64,000 bases of DNA from Alistipes sp. (GTDB lineage: Bacteria; Bacteroidota; Bacteroidia; Bacteroidales; Rikenellaceae), in contig JAFQTX010000001.1 in NCBI GenBank assembly GCA_017408825.1, positions 1-64,000 of the forward strand, in the 5' to 3' direction. A program made the position numbers and the translations under genes. Shown here in pieces: positions 9,101 to 16,533 of the stretch. The notes below the pieces were generated by a model, which worked only from the letters and a program-made list of their open reading frames with translations, did no database searches and was not told the DNA's origin. Each line of letters starts with the position of its first letter. Position 1 is the stretch's first letter.

Positions 9101-9399
9101 AGAGCTACACATTTGGTGATTATACATTCTCATTCTCAAAGGTTAATAGTAATGCTTCTAACTACAATGCTTCTGATGCGGGTATTCGTTTCTATCAGGG
9201 TGATGTGATGACTATTGACGCTGGTAACAAGACTATGACTAAGATCGAGTTTGAGATCTATGGTGGTAAGATAGGTCCTTTTACCTCAAACGTGGGTAGT
9301 GTAGATGGCACTACTTGGACTGGATCAGCATCTTCAGTTGAGCTTACGGCATCTGCACAGGTGCGCTTTAAGAGTGTAACTATCACTCTTGCTGAGTAA
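6166..9399 (+). CDS. Large surface lipoprotein with BACON and repeated OB-like domains
   Basis: The 1077-aa protein has a lipoprotein signal (lipidated C26 after LGFVA) and a chain of beta-rich domains: BACON (about 36-120; EWKAETDADWVTITPAAG), a jelly-roll-like segment (about 134-318), an OB-like repeat (334-438), another beta segment (445-605), a second copy of the OB-like repeat (615-724), a DUF5689-like segment (730-945) and a final beta sandwich (965-1077), joined by acidic Pro-rich linkers. The two OB repeats are nearly identical over KVTV..FLAAAEDSTIYELTG and SGAKVGDTITVQTVRTSY. Codon use is strongly biased to a few codons, suggesting high expression. It precedes the nuclease/TonB operon, so a ligand-binding role for extracellular nucleic acid is plausible but inferred. 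Confidence 0.85.
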   Translation: MTNKLFKSFFAVALLVGSALGFVACENEGDGVVADPKVEVSATSLNFTNEEGNQTLNVTANAEWKAETDADWVTITPAAGKGDATITVAVSANDTGAVRTTVVKVIALHKEYGAWDTKKVTVSQSATETPPVEEELLYSDDFDGEEATKTYGSGSSWPYIDQFPQFANQEGPAAENVTYSGKGVSVRANSTSDSQYSDYAGSGSNNIFFGSSAYFQVNNITLAAGQTNLKLTFGSEKYTQDGDSTFKPEEFRIYLSKDGNAWAEIKEYTFAGTEGGRWNVATAEFTLNAVPETLYLKFAASVASVYRLDDVKLYTGNGGQAIDLDNIEAPQPVEAKKVTVAEFLAAAEDSTIYELTGEITNVTNTTYGNFYLNDGTGEVLIYGLCSPSGEQKYWAESGAKVGDTITVQTVRTSYNGTPQGKDAIFVSLVPGEGGSQTPEPAEGPYASDVAFVCSTDDSTNAVYSLGATTIDGSAVTGFKLGKGKQTGLFKSAAVGVSGDKYLNLYAVAWKGGDAKLYFRVDGGATQTLEIAPNDGATNNAPYTALAFAETDHYSVKLSGLTATSTIEFSTDPNFELTSADATISYARAIVCGVKLTDEPIGNEGGNDTPAPEPGVVKVTVADFLAAAEDSTIYELTGVITRMYRENNENDTLYGNFYLEDATGEVLIYGLCSPSGEQQYWAESGAKVGDTITVQTVRTSYNGTPQGKNAIFVSLVPGEGGSQTPDPTPGDAMTIADVLAKGSGATIGGVIEGVVISNMDLNNLTSKKGLYVQDETGALQFYLAANHEFAFGTKIKIDLTTATLGSYNGAVQVSGVGLDKITVVSTDNAVEAKTVSMADFLANKYEGQYIALEGVQVAASDLSKTWVMDGAHTSIAMEDAAGNSFVVFSSKYASYGAETVAQGAGTLKGISSINNGTIQIIFAQTTDYAGLSGERFGDAGGQTPTPEPEPTPGDGEVVVLTMADYFSAAEEIVNTDGTAKSYTFGDYTFSFSKVNSNASNYNASDAGIRFYQGDVMTIDAGNKTMTKIEFEIYGGKIGPFTSNVGSVDGTTWTGSASSVELTASAQVRFKSVTITLAE

Positions 9400-9410
9400 A
9401 ACTAAATATC

Positions 9411-9458
9411 TCGTCGCCAAAGAGCTTGGGTGGGGTAGTCCCACCCAAGTGGGCGAGG
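9411..9458 (+). promoter_or_regulatory. Strong intercistronic hairpin
   Basis: A 10-bp perfect stem CTTGGGTGGG/CCCACCCAAG (9425-9434 with 9440-9449), extended by CTCG.CGCC/GGGCGAG, lies between the BACON lipoprotein and the nuclease gene. There is no T-run directly after it, so it may protect the upstream mRNA or attenuate downstream expression rather than terminate fully. Confidence 0.5.
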
Positions 9459-9491
9459 GGTAACCTCTACAAAAATTTTAGACCAAGAACA

Positions 9492-10688
9492 ATGCTAAAG
9501 AGAGTAAACTACATATTATCCCTCATTGCTGTTGCAATGGCTGTCGTGCTCACGGGATGCGAGAAACCAGTGGAGAGTATCGAGAGTGAGGCCTATATCA
9601 ACAACGAGACTGTAAAGGGCGAGAGTAAGAATTGCGCTGTTGTGCTGCGTGCAGAACAGGGTACGTCGTACCGAATAACCATTCAGTCGGAGGGCGATTG
9701 GGCACACCTCTCGGGTGGCGTTAATCAGGTTGAGGGCGTGATGGAGGCTACGGATAAGGTCGTATATGTCTACTTCTCGAAGAACTCTTCGGGGCAGAGT
9801 CGTATGGCAAGTGTTCAGGTAGACTTCTCGTATGGTGGCACATTCACACTATTCTTCACGCAACTTAGTTACGATAGCACCATAGCCATCAGTCGTGAGT
9901 GGGCCGAACTGCCCCTATGCAAGAACGAGAACGACTATATCTACAATACGCACTACGGCACGCTTGGTTATAAGAGCGATGCACGTAACTATACCTACTG
10001 CTTCGACCCCAAGGTGCGTGCCTCGCTGTGGGTGGCCTATCCGCTACATAGCTCGCATATGTCGGGCGAGGGTAATCGTAATTATAGCTCGTTTGGCTAT
10101 GACCCCAAGGTGAGTACTTCGCAGCAGGCAAACTTGACTAAGTCCTACAACGGCTGGTATGATCGTGGTCATCAGCTCCCTGCGGCTGATCGTAAGTGCT
10201 CGCAGCAGATGATGGACCAGACGTTCTATGCCACGAATATGACGCCACAGCAGTATAACTTCAACCAGAACAAGTGGGGCGTATTAGAGGGTAGAGTGCG
10301 CAATATGTCATGCAGCGATACGCTATACGTGGTCACTGGAGCATACTTCGATGGTGTGCACCACTCCTCTATTGATGCACAGACCACCGACCGTTCGGGA
10401 AATGTCTGCCCCACGGCTACGCACTACTACAAGGTGCTACTACGCACCAAGAAGGGAAATACGGGCCTACGCATCGACGAGATTAAGGATGCGGCACAGC
10501 TACGTGCCATAGCCATATGGCTCGAGCATAAAGATACAGGCGACGACACCTCGATAACTGCGGCAGATTGTATCTCTGTGGCAGAGCTCGAGGCGAAGGT
10601 GGGCTTTACGTTCTTCCCAATGATAGACGATGAGATTGAGGCGAAGGTGAAGAGTGCCGCAGTACCCTCGGAGTGGGGTATAAACTAA
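9492..10688 (+). CDS. Exported DNA/RNA non-specific endonuclease lipoprotein
   Basis: A 398-aa protein with lipoprotein signal (LTGC, C23), a BACON-like N-terminal domain (about 45-135) and a C-terminal NUC1/NucA-type endonuclease domain. The family catalytic motif DRGH (224-227; H227 is the general base) is followed by the metal-binding asparagine stretch FYATNMTPQQYNFNQNKW, both intact. It should cut DNA and RNA without sequence preference at the cell surface. The open frame extends to 9426, but the ATG at 9492 gives the signal peptide. It is followed by three surface genes in the same direction, consistent with a nucleic-acid scavenging operon. Confidence 0.9.
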   Translation: MLKRVNYILSLIAVAMAVVLTGCEKPVESIESEAYINNETVKGESKNCAVVLRAEQGTSYRITIQSEGDWAHLSGGVNQVEGVMEATDKVVYVYFSKNSSGQSRMASVQVDFSYGGTFTLFFTQLSYDSTIAISREWAELPLCKNENDYIYNTHYGTLGYKSDARNYTYCFDPKVRASLWVAYPLHSSHMSGEGNRNYSSFGYDPKVSTSQQANLTKSYNGWYDRGHQLPAADRKCSQQMMDQTFYATNMTPQQYNFNQNKWGVLEGRVRNMSCSDTLYVVTGAYFDGVHHSSIDAQTTDRSGNVCPTATHYYKVLLRTKKGNTGLRIDEIKDAAQLRAIAIWLEHKDTGDDTSITAADCISVAELEAKVGFTFFPMIDDEIEAKVKSAAVPSEWGIN

Positions 10689-10721
10689 CCGAAAAACAAT
10701 AATTACTAAATAATACAAACT

Positions 10722-11753
10722 ATGAGAAAATTACTGTTAATTCTATCAGTTATGGCTCTCTCGGTGGCTACGGTCGTAGCTCAGGATAAGCCATATATGA
10801 TAGCATTCTGGAATTTCGAGAACCTCTTCGACATCTACGATGACCCCGAGACCCACGATGAGGAGTTTACGCCCGAGGGTGTTAAGCAGTGGAACGAGGT
10901 CAAGTATCAGAAGAAACTCTCGAATATGGAGCGTGTGGTTTTCGACATGGCGGCGATCAATCGTGACTACCCCGTGGTTCTCGGCGTGTCGGAGATTGAG
11001 AACCGTAGCGTGCTCGAGGACTTTATCGCACAGCCTAAGATTAAGGGTGCAAACTACCGCATCTGCCACTACGACTCGCCTGATGCTCGTGGTGTTGATG
11101 TGGCATTCTTGTATCGTCCCGATGTCTTTAAGCTCGAGGGCTCGGACAACATCAAGCTGGTGGTGGACGAGTTGCCCAACTTCCGCACACGTGACCTTGT
11201 GGTGATGTGGGGAACTATCGAGGGTGAGCCCTTCTACTTCCTCGTGTCGCACTGGCCATCACGTCTTGGTGGCAAGGAGGCTTCGCAGTTCAAGCGTGAT
11301 GCTTGCGCAAAGCAGATACGTGAGATTAAGGACTCGTTGCTAAAGGCTAACCCTGCTACAAAGGTTGTGGTTATGGGCGACTTCAATGACGACGCTACGG
11401 ATGCCAGCCTTGTGAAGGTTATGGGTGCTAAGGGTAAGGTTAAGGAGCTCGAGCCAGGCGACTTCTTCAATCCTTATGTACAGATGCTACGTGCTGGCCT
11501 TGGCACGTTGGCATACCAAGACTCGTGGAACCTCTTTGATAACATCTGCGTAAGCGAAAACCTCGTGACAGGCTCTTATGGTAAGCTCCGCCTCAAGAGG
11601 GGTAAGAAGTTCTATGGCAACATCTTCACCCGCCCATATATGCTTCAGCAGGAGGGTCAGTACAAGGGCTATCCACTACGTACGTTCGTTACAAACAACT
11701 TCCAGAACGGCTTTAGCGACCACTTCCCCGTATATATTTATATAGGTAAATAA
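10722..11753 (+). CDS. Secreted endonuclease/exonuclease/phosphatase family protein
   Basis: The 343-aa protein has a cleavable signal peptide (MRKLLLILSVMALSVATVVAQ) and the EEP fold: FWNFENLFDIYDD at the N-terminus supplies the Asn/Glu metal site, GDFNDD the central Asp/Asn pair and GFSDHFPVYIY the terminal catalytic Asp-His. Family members hydrolyse phosphodiesters or phosphomonoesters of nucleic acids, nucleotides or lipids; the substrate cannot be told from sequence. Located 33 bp after the non-specific nuclease and 15 bp before the TonB receptor, it could process oligonucleotides released by the nuclease. Confidence 0.9.
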   Translation: MRKLLLILSVMALSVATVVAQDKPYMIAFWNFENLFDIYDDPETHDEEFTPEGVKQWNEVKYQKKLSNMERVVFDMAAINRDYPVVLGVSEIENRSVLEDFIAQPKIKGANYRICHYDSPDARGVDVAFLYRPDVFKLEGSDNIKLVVDELPNFRTRDLVVMWGTIEGEPFYFLVSHWPSRLGGKEASQFKRDACAKQIREIKDSLLKANPATKVVVMGDFNDDATDASLVKVMGAKGKVKELEPGDFFNPYVQMLRAGLGTLAYQDSWNLFDNICVSENLVTGSYGKLRLKRGKKFYGNIFTRPYMLQQEGQYKGYPLRTFVTNNFQNGFSDHFPVYIYIGK

Positions 11754-11768
11754 TCTAATATTCGCTAT

Positions 11769-14699
11769 ATGAAGAAATTTTTACTAACACTTGTGTGTGC
11801 CACTCTATCGCTCGCTGCCTTTGCGCAGTCGGGAGGTATGAAGGGTACTGTCGTGTCGCGCGATGGTCGTGAGCCACTTAGCGGGGTGAGCATCCTGCTC
11901 AATGGTGTGCCCATCAACCACACGACAAACACCACTGGCGAGTTCCTTATCTCGGGACTTGAGCCAGGCCAGTATCAGCTTACGTTTGCAGTGGCTGACT
12001 ACGAGGATCTAACAATTATGGTGCGTGTCAAGGAGCTTGTCCACGATATGCAGCAGGTGGTGATGATACCACAGACGATGATTGCTGTCGATGACTCGGC
12101 ATTTGCTGAGCTCGATACCGACGTAGAGAGTATGGGCGACAATAACGCACTGCCAGGAACGCTCTCGGCATCGAAAGATATCTTCAACAACATTGCCTCG
12201 TATCGCTTCTCGGAGATGCGTTTCAACCCACGTGGTTACGACTCGCAGTATCAGGACGTATATCTCAACGGAATACGTTTCAACGATGCGCTCACCAGCT
12301 ACGGCCCTTGGTCGTTGTGGAGCGGTCTTAACGATGCCACACGTAATCAGGAGAACACCTCGGGACTTACGATGTCGGACTTCGGCGTAGGTGGCGTGGC
12401 GGGTACTACCAACATCAATGCTCGTGCCTCGCAGCTACGTAAGGGCTTCCGTGCAAGCGTGGTCAATGCTACACAGCTCTACCGCTTCCGTGCTATGGTG
12501 AGCTACGCCTCGGGACAACTCGACAATGGTTGGTCGTATGGCTTCTCGCTATCGACACGTCAGGGTGGTAACGGCTATATCGAGGGAGTCTACTACAACG
12601 CCTATGGCTACTTCTTCTCGGCTGAAAAGGCATTCAACAATGGCAAGCACCGCCTCTCGGCAACCATTATGGCAGCACCTACACAGCGTGGTGCGCAGCA
12701 GGCATCTACGCAGGAGGCCTACGACCTTTGGGGCGATAACTACTACAACCCTAACGTAGGTATGCAGGCTGGCAAACTCCGTAACTCACGTGTACGTGAT
12801 ATGCACGAGCCTATCGCTATGCTCAACTATAATTGGCAGATTGGCGAGCGCACATCGCTCTCGGCAGCTACGTCGTTGCGTTTCGGTAAGAATGGCTACT
12901 CGGCACTTACATGGTATAAGGGTGAGGACCCTCGTCCCGACTACTACCGTCAGCTGCCATCGTACTATGGCGATCGTCTTGGCCGCCGTATGATGCTTAA
13001 CAACTTCGCTGAGGCTAACGGCCTCTCACTGCCATTTACTGATGTCGATCTCGAGACCGACCGTGCAAAGTTTATCGAGTATACAAAGTATTGGAATGGC
13101 TATATCGACTTCGACGGCCTTATCGAGGATAACAAACGTGGTGATGTAGATAGCCGCTATGGCGAGGGACACCGTTCGTATGCTATGATTGAGGAGCGCC
13201 ACACCGATCAGCTCGACTACAACTTTGCTGCGCAGATTAATCACGTGTTCCGTGGTGGCTCGAAGCTCACAGCGGGTCTTCGTGCACGTGTGAACCGCAC
13301 GGAGTACTACTCTACGGTTAAGGACCTGCTTGGTGGTGACTACTGGTTGGACGTAGATAAGTTTGCCGAGCGTGATTTCGGTAGCAACGATCTTGCCTAC
13401 CAGAACAATATGGCCTACTACCGTGAGCACGGTCAGGCACAGGCTGTTCGTGAGGGCGATAAGTACAACTACGACTACTACGCACACGTGCGTCAGGGTG
13501 AGCTATGGGCAATGTACGAGGTAAAGGCTGGTGGCTTTACTGCCGACCTCGGTGCTGAGGTAGGCTTCTCGAGTATGTGGCGTGAGGGTCTTTGGGAGAA
13601 GGGTCTGTTCCTTAACGAGAATGCCCACGGCGACCGTGGTAAGACATCGCTCGGTGAGTCGGACAAGATTAACCACCTTACGTATAAGGCTAAGGCCAAC
13701 CTAAGCTACCGCTTCTCGGGCGCTCACTCTCTTGAGCTCAACACTGTGGCTATGCAGAATGCCCCAACGTTCAACAACGCATTTGTGTCGGCACGTACAC
13801 GTAACCAGATTACCCCTGGCCTCGAGGCCGAGAAGATCTATGGTGTGGACCTTACCTACAACCTTAACACTCCTTGGATTCGTGCTCGACTCTCGGCATA
13901 CTACACGCTGATGAACGACCAGTCGAAGGTTATCTCGTTCTACGACGATACCCAGAGCTCGTTCACCAACTTCGCAATGTCGGGCATCGACAAGCGTTAT
14001 ATGGGTGTTGAGTTGGGCTTGAGCGTGCCTATCGCTTGGGGACTATCACTACAGGGTGCTGTGAGCTATGGCGACTATATCTATACCTCGAACCCCGAGT
14101 TCACGCAGATGATTGATAACTCGGCAACCGACGTTGTGCATAGCCGTGTGAACTGGAAGGGTATGAAGATTGAGAGCACACCACAGACAGCCATTAACGT
14201 GGGCCTTAACTTCCGTGGTCCTAATAGTTGGTTTGCTTCGGTAGACTTCAACTACTACGACAACCTATACCTCTCGATGAACCCTATGTATCGTACCCAG
14301 TATCTTGCCGACGAGATTAAGCGTATCTACGACTGGTCGAGCCTCGAGACTGGCCGCCAGAAGGCATATGTCGTGGGTGTTATCGACGAGATACGTCAGC
14401 AGGAGGACTTGGGCAATGCCTATACCCTTAGCGCAAGCATCGGTAAGAATTGGCGAATTAAGTATAAGTACACTTTGGGCTTCAGCCTTCAGGTGAACAA
14501 CATCCTTAACTCGCAGACTATCCGCACGGGAGGTTACGAGCAGATGCGTCTGAACAAACTCTCAGACCCTATCCTCTTCCCTAATGCCGATGGCGAGATG
14601 ACAATCATCCGTAAGCCAACGACATACTCGCGCTTTGACTCGAAGTATTTCTATATGAAGGGTATCAACTACTACCTAAATATCTACTTCCGTTTCTAA
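11769..14699 (+). CDS. TonB-dependent outer-membrane receptor (CarboxypepD_reg-like N-terminus)
   Basis: A 976-aa outer-membrane protein: signal peptide to about residue 20 (LAAFAQ), a carboxypeptidase-regulatory-like beta domain (about 24-105; GTVVSRDGREPLSGVSILLNG), a plug-like segment (YRFSEMRFNPRGYDSQYQDVYLNGIRF onward), then a long barrel ending in the aromatic outer-membrane signature YYLNIYFRF. No SusD partner is adjacent; instead nucleases lie upstream and a DUF5689 lipoprotein downstream. Transport of nucleic-acid breakdown products energised by TonB is an inference from context. Gap to the previous gene is 15 bp, so it is operonic. Confidence 0.88.
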   Translation: MKKFLLTLVCATLSLAAFAQSGGMKGTVVSRDGREPLSGVSILLNGVPINHTTNTTGEFLISGLEPGQYQLTFAVADYEDLTIMVRVKELVHDMQQVVMIPQTMIAVDDSAFAELDTDVESMGDNNALPGTLSASKDIFNNIASYRFSEMRFNPRGYDSQYQDVYLNGIRFNDALTSYGPWSLWSGLNDATRNQENTSGLTMSDFGVGGVAGTTNINARASQLRKGFRASVVNATQLYRFRAMVSYASGQLDNGWSYGFSLSTRQGGNGYIEGVYYNAYGYFFSAEKAFNNGKHRLSATIMAAPTQRGAQQASTQEAYDLWGDNYYNPNVGMQAGKLRNSRVRDMHEPIAMLNYNWQIGERTSLSAATSLRFGKNGYSALTWYKGEDPRPDYYRQLPSYYGDRLGRRMMLNNFAEANGLSLPFTDVDLETDRAKFIEYTKYWNGYIDFDGLIEDNKRGDVDSRYGEGHRSYAMIEERHTDQLDYNFAAQINHVFRGGSKLTAGLRARVNRTEYYSTVKDLLGGDYWLDVDKFAERDFGSNDLAYQNNMAYYREHGQAQAVREGDKYNYDYYAHVRQGELWAMYEVKAGGFTADLGAEVGFSSMWREGLWEKGLFLNENAHGDRGKTSLGESDKINHLTYKAKANLSYRFSGAHSLELNTVAMQNAPTFNNAFVSARTRNQITPGLEAEKIYGVDLTYNLNTPWIRARLSAYYTLMNDQSKVISFYDDTQSSFTNFAMSGIDKRYMGVELGLSVPIAWGLSLQGAVSYGDYIYTSNPEFTQMIDNSATDVVHSRVNWKGMKIESTPQTAINVGLNFRGPNSWFASVDFNYYDNLYLSMNPMYRTQYLADEIKRIYDWSSLETGRQKAYVVGVIDEIRQQEDLGNAYTLSASIGKNWRIKYKYTLGFSLQVNNILNSQTIRTGGYEQMRLNKLSDPILFPNADGEMTIIRKPTTYSRFDSKYFYMKGINYYLNIYFRF

Positions 14700-14720
14700 C
14701 AGCTAAACTTGACGAAGACT

Positions 14721-16031
14721 ATGAAAATTACAAAGATTTTTACACTTCTCGCCGCTGCTCTCTTGGCGGTAGGCTGTTATGAGAAGTTTGGTGAGGTCGA
14801 TGCTCCATATTTGCTCGACTCGGATAAAGATTTCGAGGCGATGTTCCCAGAGGCTGAGCGTATCACCATTGCTGAGCTTAAGTATGCCTTTGGTACTATA
14901 AGCAATACGGGTGTGAATAGCGGCTGGAACAATACTATCTATAAGCTCATCGGCGAGGATATCTTCGTAGGCCACGATGTCTATATCAAGGGTAAGGTTA
15001 CCTCAGACGACACCGAGGGTAATGTCTACAAGCAGCTCTACATCCAGGACGAGACTACGGGTATTGAGCTTAAGCTCAACAACAACGTAGGCGTTAAGTA
15101 TAAGAAGGGCTCTTGGGTATATGTGCGCCTTACAGGCCTCTATCTCGGCAACTACCGTATGATGCTGTCGTTGGGTGGTGCGCCTTCGGAGTCGTGGAAC
15201 AAGGCTGGCGAGCATAAGTTCTACGCTAACTCGAATATCGAGATACAGGAGATTATCGACCAGCACGTATTCCCTGGTCGTGCGGATAAGCTCGAGGTTG
15301 GTGAGTTCGATCAGTGGAGCCGTTATGAGCCCTCGATCGATATTATCACCGTCACTCCAGCCAACTACGAGGAGGTGTTCTCGCCTGCTAAGGTCGAATG
15401 TGAGGGTAAGTTCTATGGCACGGATAAGACCGAGAATGGTATTACTCGCAAGGTGTTCCAGATGTCGCAGCGAGAGCTTATGTTTGGTCGTCTGATACGC
15501 TTTGAGGACCTTGTGTGCCGCTATGCTGGTGTTCCCAACCAGGATGGTGTGACTAACCCTGCAATGAAGAGTGGCTCGTTTGAGAATCTCTACCCAAGCT
15601 GGCTCTATACCGACCCACGTCCTACTGTGTCGAAGGGGTGGTATCAGTGGGCATTCAAGGAGGAGGTTACAGGCCGCAGCCTCTATGGCTCGGTATTGTT
15701 TACCTACGATCCTACGGCTACCGTATGCTCGGCTAACGGTGTCTATGTACTGCGCACCAGTGGCTACTCACGCTTTGCACGCCGCAACGTATGTAAGGAT
15801 GGCGAGAAGGCTACGATTACGGCCATCTATGGCATCTACGCCCAGCGCTCGGACTATGCTGGCAATGCCGATGACTATGCTTCGTACCAGCTCACCGTAA
15901 GCTGCTTCTCGGATCTCGAGTTTGAAAATGGCGACGCTGCACTGCTCACCGACGAGCAGGTTGCGGCAATGACTACCGATGATATGAAGACCGTGCCTTG
16001 GATCGACGAGGAGGGCGAAGAGTCTATGTAG
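14721..16031 (+). CDS. DUF5689 surface lipoprotein
   Basis: A 436-aa lipoprotein (lipobox AVGC, C19 from ATG 14721) with a DUF5689/OB-like region (about 45-160; KGKVTSDDTEGNVYKQLYIQDETTGIELKLN) and a second beta domain. DUF5689 proteins are recurrent partners of TonB-dependent receptors in Bacteroidetes; the function is unknown, but the fold suggests binding. A TTG codon at 14709 is in frame, but the ATG at 14721 gives the normal signal peptide. It is the last gene of the nuclease-phosphodiesterase-receptor-lipoprotein set and shares the OB-like fold with the large lipoprotein at 6166. Confidence 0.85.
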   Translation: MKITKIFTLLAAALLAVGCYEKFGEVDAPYLLDSDKDFEAMFPEAERITIAELKYAFGTISNTGVNSGWNNTIYKLIGEDIFVGHDVYIKGKVTSDDTEGNVYKQLYIQDETTGIELKLNNNVGVKYKKGSWVYVRLTGLYLGNYRMMLSLGGAPSESWNKAGEHKFYANSNIEIQEIIDQHVFPGRADKLEVGEFDQWSRYEPSIDIITVTPANYEEVFSPAKVECEGKFYGTDKTENGITRKVFQMSQRELMFGRLIRFEDLVCRYAGVPNQDGVTNPAMKSGSFENLYPSWLYTDPRPTVSKGWYQWAFKEEVTGRSLYGSVLFTYDPTATVCSANGVYVLRTSGYSRFARRNVCKDGEKATITAIYGIYAQRSDYAGNADDYASYQLTVSCFSDLEFENGDAALLTDEQVAAMTTDDMKTVPWIDEEGEESM

Positions 16032-16060
16032 TAAATAACTAACAACCATTGCATCAAGAG

Positions 16061-16174
16061 GCTGAATAAAAAGTGTATTTTGTCGTTAAGCTCGCCCACA
16101 AAATGCTCATTTACGCTTAGTAAACTCCGCTTTTTCGGGCTTCGCAGGCCTAAAACTACATCTTTTTATTCAAC
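16061..16174. repeat. Palindromic element F1 after the surface operon
   Basis: Outer inverted repeat GCTGAATAAAAAG (16061-16073) with CTTTTTATTCAAC (16162-16174). The centre carries TGCTCATTTACG..AGTAAACTCCGC, also seen at 28959-28986. It probably folds into a long hairpin at the operon's 3' end and may serve in termination or mRNA stability. Confidence 0.55.
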
Positions 16175-16298
16175 CTGATAACTAAATGAAGGTGGCTAAT
16201 TAACTTTTTAGTCACCTCCTTATTTATGCTTCAAATCTGCTTAATATGAAGTAACGGCTCAGTCTGAAACCCTGGTGGGTAGCTCAATTCTTTTATGA

Positions 16299-16426
16299 GT
16301 ATTAGGACCATTAAGACCATAAGACCATTACGATGTCGGGTATCACGCTGCGACTGCGGTCGTTAGTGCTCTCGGCCGTAGCCATCTTATTTGTCTTAAT
16401 GTCTTAAAGGTCTTAATAGTCCTAAA
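16299..16426. repeat. TTAGGACCA array repeat, copy B2
   Basis: A two-sided copy: left units of ATTAGGACC/ATTAAGACC (16301-16329), core TTACGATGTCGGGTATCACG (16328-16347), a short spacer, the second patch CGGCCGTAGCCATCTTA, and inverted units of GTCTTAAT/AGTCCTAA to 16426. The two arms are inverted relative to each other, so the whole can fold back. No coding sense. Confidence 0.7.
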
Positions 16427-16442
16427 AAAATTCTTATCTTTA

Positions 16443-16529
16443 GCGTCATAATGACGCTTCTACTACAACATCCTTCTACATCAAAGTAGGTCTCACGTGA
16501 TGATAGGTCATAACTTTTTCTTATCTTTG
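16443..16529 (+). promoter_or_regulatory. Promoter-bearing repeat E1 upstream of the hexosaminidase
   Basis: Starts with a 15-bp palindrome GCGTCATAATGACGC and ends with the -7 box TATCTTTG (16522-16529). About 80% of its bases recur, inverted, at 25330-25416 upstream of the prolyl-tRNA editing gene. The -7 box ends only four bases before the ATG at 16534, so the hexosaminidase mRNA would be leaderless or nearly so. Confidence 0.65.
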
Positions 16530-16533
16530 CCCT

